A stretch of DNA of 64,000 nucleotides from the NCBI RefSeq assembly GCF_027596085.1, contig NC_072450.1, positions 31,897,676-31,961,675 of the forward strand, written 5' to 3'. This document shows, piece after piece, positions 58,576 to 64,000 of the stretch (position 1 is the first letter of the stretch; every line of letters begins with the position of its first letter). Below the pieces are notes generated by a model, which was not told where the DNA came from, did not search any database, and worked only from the letters and a program-made list of their open reading frames with translations. The translations under genes and the position numbers were made by a program. Origin of the DNA: Anoplopoma fimbria (lineage: Eukaryota > Chordata > Actinopteri > Perciformes > Anoplopomatidae).

Positions 58576-59190
58576 CATCCAGCATCCAAAAAGGATTTGG
58601 TTGTACTGCTCACCACGTTGAAGCTCTCAGACTCCACTGACTTCGTTTACAACACTGAAAGAGCTGCTGCCTGCAGATTTGATCCTGGTATTTAAAGACA
58701 TTCAAAGACTCCACCCGTACTGCTGCTCTGCACACTGTGGACACTGTTGACTCTTTCAGTTCTTTAATGACCTCTCATTGTAAAGGGTTTGCCTTGTTAG
58801 ATCTGCAGGTAATTCCCATATAAGCCTTTAAACAGTACGTGCCTGTGATTTACAAGGGGCTGCTCGTTACCGCAGGGACCTTTTTATAATAAGTACATTT
58901 TTATTGTGTGAAACCAAACATATTTTAAATGAAAGACGCGTGCTGAGAACTGAAACATTCAATTCCTGCTGCTATATAAAGGCTTTTAAGTCATCATCTT
59001 AATGTTATTGCCTTTAGGTATTATTAATGTCATTGTCCTGAAGTTTTTTTTCTGGTTTTGTATTTAAGGTGGGTTTACTGTCTGCTGAATCCACTCTGCC
59101 CTGCATCGTAGGAAGCTGTAGCCTTCCTGTTCTTTGTGTTTGCTTAAATCTGTGTGCAACTTAATAAATGTCTCATTCTTTACAGTGTTC
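58576..59190 (+). other. slc7a6 3' UTR
   Basis: Non-coding tail ending near AATAAA at 59163-59168. Confidence 0.7.
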
Positions 59191-60683
59191 AATGTGACGT
59201 ACCGTACGCAGAGGTTTTGACGCTACCTACACTCACTTAGCTTAATAAGATGTCACCGGAGTTATTTTCTAATGCGTATTTTTTAGTAGTGTATACGGTT
59301 TTAAATCCATGAATGCAACAAGTTCAAAAATGGAGCGGCTGATCTAGATATTTGATGTTAGAAAACTAAATGCAAAGGTAAATACGCACAGGACCGAGGA
59401 TCATATACAGTTCACTGCTGTAAATAGTTTCATCTTAAATGGCACCTCTCGGTTTCAAACCAGTGCTTCATCTTGAAAAGTACTCTACAGAATGGCTTTA
59501 TATACTGCTGGGTATTCAAACCTTCAACAATGTATACTAATTTATTGATTTATGTTATATAAACACTGAAAAGTTCTTATGTAATTGTACTGGCCACCGG
59601 CCTACCTCATAAAATAACGCGCTGAGAAAACTTAATTTACCAAAACGTGTTGACCCTCGTCTCTATATATGTTCAACCTCCAAAAAGTAAACTAAACAGT
59701 TTGTTTTTCATCATGCAGGACAAACTGACACTGAGATATTTAAAGTTTATTTTGAAAGCTTTCTTTTTATACACATCTACATATTTACAAAAAGTTTAAT
59801 TCACCAAGCATCCAAGAACTTCAAAGGGGAGACCAAACTCGCACACCCACAACAAAAACATAATGCGTCACGCTTTCACATTGTGCCAAAAACCTAACAC
59901 ACACAATTATACCTACACACGCACACGCGCACGCACACACACTACCATGCACAAAATGCAGCCTAAATTGCAAACAGGCGCAGCCCGAGACGTCTCACTG
60001 ACAGAAGTGTTAACAGCACAAAGCATACAAGGCATACCACGCTAATGTGCAACATTTTTTTTTTTTAAACGCACGTCCACATTGAACAGACACCCACACA
60101 CAAATTCACTCCACCACAATAAAAAAAAAAAAAAAAAAAAGACACTCTGGATCTTTCTGGAAATAACCCCTACTCCTTCACCGTCTGTGTGGGAGAGAAA
60201 GGGATGTATACTGATATATGTATGCAGTTTCATGAACAATTAGTGGTTGACAACCTTTGTGGCAGACATTTTGAATACATTCCCATGTAAAAATGATCTT
60301 TTATGTATATTGTTTTTTTAGTGTTGACTTAAAGGAATGCTTCACCCACAAAAATCACCATTGAATTCTTGAGGAAACTTTGTTTCATGTTAAGTTTTTC
60401 CTCAAGAATTAAAAGGTAATGCGATGCGAGTAGTTGATATGTAAATGGTTATTTTGGGGGGAAATGTTCCTTTAAAAAAGGACAGGACGTTCTGGGTCAA
60501 TTCAAATTGACATTCCTTAAATCTGATTAGTTGCTACACTTTAAAAACGGGATTTCACTTATGTGCCTTTCTAGCAGTTGTTGTGCCTTCACTCCCGCCC
60601 ACACAGAGGTCTATGGAGAATGGTGTCATCAGTGGAGGGGGCATTGGGAAGATCCACTGACAGCTTTGGGTTAAACGGACGGA
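59191..60683 (-). other. slc7a6os 3' UTR and convergent gap
   Basis: On the minus strand a poly(A) signal AATAAA corresponds to 59746-59751, so the slc7a6os 3' UTR would run about 930 bases. A 14-bp inverted repeat (60364-60377 and 60397-60410) lies inside it. No other gene seen. Confidence 0.55.
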
Positions 60684-62651
60684 TCAATCGGAATTGTATT
60701 TGTCTCCGTCATCATCCTCGTCATCATTGTCAGCGTCCCCGCGGGGGCCCAGCTCATGCAGCACTTCTGTCTGGTAGAGGCCCCAGCTCCTCCGGCTGTA
60801 CGAGTGCTCCTCCTCCAAGTAACCTGCACAACACGGGGGATGGGAGGCAGCCAATGAGTGACAGCAAGGACTGAGATCAGTAGCGAATACTTGGAAAGGT
60901 GGCGATGCTAAAATGACACACCCACATCATTAAAGTGCAGTCACTTATTTTCTTGGATTCCTGGAGAGTTCTAGTCTTATGAGATGCATGTAGACTAATC
61001 CGACACGTTGTTCACAGAGCACTCCTGTCTACAGTTCATGCTCCATTTGGATCATATTTTGGGGAAAAGGAAAACCGTGTGCACGCTTCTGATGAGTCAG
61101 AATTATGTCATTTCATCTTGTTCTCAATGGAAAACACCATGAGCTCAAGCAAAGATGGACATGAGACACCGAGACAAGTTAAGCTTGGGACAAACCAGAA
61201 ACCTAGCTAAATAAATGAACAGAATTTCTACCATTGTCTTGTATTTAACACTTATATCTGCAGTACACCGCAGACTTTAAACAGGCCCTATTATGCTATT
61301 CTCCGGGTGCATATTTTTATCTGAAGTTACAGTTACAACATGTTTACATGCGTTAATGCTCATAGTCCTCCTTGTTTTTCTCATCCTGGCTGTCCTGCAG
61401 CACCTCTTCTCACCCTCTCTCTGAAATGCTCCGTTGTAGCGCTTGACTCCTCCCTCCAGAAAGTAAAGTCTGCCCTGATTGGTCAGCTAGCCCGCTCTGT
61501 TGTGATTGGTCAACGTTTCAAATTTCAAAAAACTCTTCCTCCAGAGCTTCAGCTCCATCTCTCTCTTTTGTTGTTTGAGGGCCAAACTATCTGGAAGGAG
61601 TTTGACGTCGCTTCCGTTACATTATGATCTCATAAAGTTACTGAAGTGAGGGAGAGAATTCAATGGAGCCGTTTCAGGTAGCTCAGGAGCTTCTGAGGGG
61701 GAGGGTAACTCCTTTTAGGCGTGGACTTCAGGTTTTACACTCTACGGACCTTTTACATGTACAAAAATATATATAACACACTAAAGAAGAAGGAAAAAGT
61801 GGAAAATCATAATAGGGCCACTTTAACAACCAATACATTGCCAAATAAAGAAACATAAACGTACCAGCGTAGCGCTCCTCTCTATCGCTGTCTGCATCAC
61901 TCTCCTCATCAGGGTAGTCATTCCTCCAGTTGCCTTCCTCGTTCTCATCATCATCGTCTTCATAAACCTCCTCTTCATGAACCACAAGGTCCGGCACCTG
62001 GGATAAACAACAACTCATTTATCTTGAAGCCTTGTTTTCGCTGGTTCATTAATGGTGTTATCGTCTTGGGAGAGATTGTTTGTAATAATCATAAAGGATA
62101 TAAAAATGTAAGTGAACATAAACCCTAGGTAACACTTTGTACTACCATACTGAGTACTCTAATGTAGGATACTCTTAAGTTTCTTGTTGGGAATATTTTT
62201 TTTAGCCAAATATTAAAATGCAAACAAAATGCAGGGGCATGCAATTTAATCAAGACCAGCTGCACGGGAGCTTACACGAGTGTGAAGCTTCCCCCCCATG
62301 TCTAATCTTTACTTCCCCCGTGTCTTCATTCACTCACTCCGATTCCAGCACTCATTCATCTGTCCGTTCCATCCATCCACACACACCAGTTCTCCCTCGT
62401 CGGCATAGGCCCTGACGGACAGGATATCCTGGATCCAGCCGGGCGTGACCGTCTCCTGATAGTAAAGGTCGTAGACGTAGTCATTGTACGGCCCGCGGGC
62501 CAAATACGGAAGATTACTCCTTCCTGTCGTAGACGTAGTCATCTTCCTGCTCCCGGTGCTGCTCCCCCTGCCTCTCTCCGGTTATGCTCAGGCGCTCCCG
62601 CAGCATCTTGGTGCTGTTGCACAGGATCATTTCCGGGTCTGAGGACACCGT
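60684..62651 (-). CDS. slc7a6os: SLC7A6OS (Iwr1 homologue), partial, with a frame lesion
   Basis: The last three exons are visible: 62651-62387, 61997-61865 and 60823-60684. Matches to human SLC7A6OS run in order: DPEMILCNSTKMLRERLS, EDDYVYD, YYQETVTPGWIQDILSV, ENEEGNWRNDYPDEES, and an acidic C-terminus ending DDDGDKYNSD. The yeast homologue Iwr1 guides assembled RNA polymerase II into the nucleus; the human protein is taken to do the same. The 5' exons are not visible and should lie beyond 64000 or in unread sequence. As given, the first visible exon has 58 extra bases between two copies of GACTACGTCTACGAC. The frame after DDYVYD runs into RKE and a stop (TAA), while the frame after the second copy resumes the conserved protein. 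Without those 58 bases the exon is 69 codons and joins the next exons in phase. It may be an assembly or allele defect or a real disruption. Confidence 0.9.
61277..61826 (+). mobile_element. piggyBac-like MITE in slc7a6os intron
   Basis: Both edges are TTAA (61277-61280 and 61823-61826). The inward termini are inverted repeats, ACAGGCCCTATTATG and AGTGGCCCTATTATG, differing at two bases. There is no transposase frame. Part of it is also found inverted at 3600-3939. Confidence 0.75.
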
Positions 62652-62784
62652 CTTTGTAAAAGAAAAAGAAAAGAAAAGTAGAGCAAGAGAATAAATCAAT
62701 ACCAAGCTGTTCATAGTGGCAATGTTGACTAATGCCATGATTTATATCCTCTGAACAGCTTAACAAAGGCAGTCCACACATACC

Positions 62785-64000
62785 CTATACAATAAGGAGC
62801 TAAACAACTGAAAGATTTGTGGACCTTATGTCACAAGCACACAGATCATTTGTATTCTAACAGTACGTCAACAGTAAATAAAAAATTTCAATGTTTACTT
62901 TTGATCCTGTTGAAGACTTTGATAAAAACAAGTCAAAAAATGATGTTCTCTGGATTTGTGGCAATGATGAGAGAGGGTTAGGGATGTAAATAAAAAGTGT
63001 TACAGCAGACAGGTAACATAGACACAGGACAACATGTCAGAAATAGTTTTGGACGAAGTGCATCAACTTTAGTATATCCCGTCCCCTCCCCTCCCCGGCC
63101 AGGCATGCTGGTAGTCAGCCCTGACCCACGTGAAAATGTGATCAACACCCACTCAGTAGAAGAGCTGAGTATTGTCCCACACATACACACCAATAGCAAT
63201 ACTTTGAGTTTGGCACTCCCGTTAATCACAGTACTTTTACACTTATTGCAAGTCGCTTTGGATAAAAGCATCTGCTAAATGACTGTAATGTAATGTAACG
63301 TAATGCACTTTCTAAATTTCACTGCAATAATTAACCCCTTTTTACAAAAAAAGAAAAAGGCATTTAATCTTTGTCAGGATGGGAACTATGTTGTTAGAAT
63401 TGTATTATACGACGACTCGTCAATACTGCTATTTGGTTCCTTTTAACTGCTGTGCAAGAAAGAGGAGAAATTCAACACAGAATGAACATGAATGTCATTC
63501 TACTGGTACAGGAGGAGGGCAGGGTTGCGCTAAAAACTCTTTAGATAGAACTAGCTTTCATTTTTTGTTTTATCATAGAAACATGAGATTCACCCAGCAA
63601 GTTTGGTCAGGCTATGGAAAATAGTTCCATAGAATAGAAATTCCCTATTTTCCATTAAGGGTTTCATTCTCTCCGTCTTGTGAAAGTGTTTTACTTCAAT
63701 TCAATTTATTTGTATAGCATAAAAATCTCAAAATCTGTACACATATGACATTCTCTGGCCCGGGACCCTCCCATCGGCAGAGGGAAAACTCCCTAGTAAA
63801 AACTTTAACGGCGGAATACAGGAAGAAACAGAGGATGGACAGAAGTGCAATAGATGTCATGTGTACAGAATGAACAACAATAGAGTTACAAAACAATGAA
63901 TAACAATGTTTTAATCTGTTGATTGATGTTTTTGTAAAGGTGTATATCCATTAGTTTCTGAAAAAAAGCAAATCAGGCAATCTTTTTCCTCCAAAAATTG
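62785..64000. other. Probable slc7a6os intron, repeats only
   Basis: No further slc7a6os exon recognised on the minus strand. A SINE tail lies at 63243-63306 (GCTTTGGATAAAAGCATCTG). A dispersed fish repeat lies at about 63695-63860 (TTCAATTTATTTGTATAGCA, GAGGGAAAACTCCCTAGTAA). Confidence 0.5.

Overview
This is vertebrate nuclear DNA, almost certainly from a spiny-rayed (percomorph) teleost fish. The evidence is small genes with many short GT-AG introns, very abundant (CA/TG)n and (TA)n microsatellites, tRNA-headed fish SINEs with a common 3' tail, Tc1-like MITEs, and protein sequences matching known fish and mammalian genes. It is not prokaryotic: there are no operons, CRISPR arrays, phage or defence systems. 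Most long open frames are simple repeats or antisense shadows.

Left part (1-14.7 kb): a decayed KLHL23-like kelch gene on the minus strand (about 1.4-4.3 kb), then repeat-rich DNA, then an intact three-exon phospho2 (minus, 12.7-13.7 kb). In mammals PHOSPHO2 lies just upstream of KLHL23 on the same strand, and the same order and orientation is kept here although klhl23 is broken. phospho2 shares a compact divergent promoter region, with two full CRE palindromes, a CCAAT box and a CTCF-like core, with syap1.

Middle (14.7-40 kb): nine-exon syap1 (plus) encoding 365 residues. Intron 1 carries a roughly 1 kb minisatellite, intron 2 has a GC-AG boundary, and an inverted copy of the intron 7/exon 8-side junction region (acceptor and start of exon 7) lies just past the 3' end. 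From about 20.5 to 40.7 kb there is no recognised gene. It holds SINEs, MITEs, microsatellites and two weak candidate exons.

Right part (40.7-64 kb): a complete 14-exon adhesion GPCR of subfamily G (643 residues, with a PLL-like N-terminal domain, GPS and 7TM). Next is nine-exon slc7a6 (y+LAT-type amino-acid exchanger light chain, 489 residues), whose upstream region has been tandemly triplicated. It converges tail-to-tail with slc7a6os (minus; the Iwr1 homologue), of which the last three exons are visible. The slc7a6/slc7a6os pairing is also found in mammals. In this sequence slc7a6os carries a 58-bp duplication-like insertion that introduces a stop codon.

The genes are housekeeping or signalling genes with no shared pathway apparent. 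The unusual content is structural: an interleaved mosaic copy of a SINE plus its flank (8.70-9.19 kb), inverted and tandem duplications touching gene ends and promoters, several near-perfect hairpins, and the slc7a6os lesion. I found no clearly new biological system.
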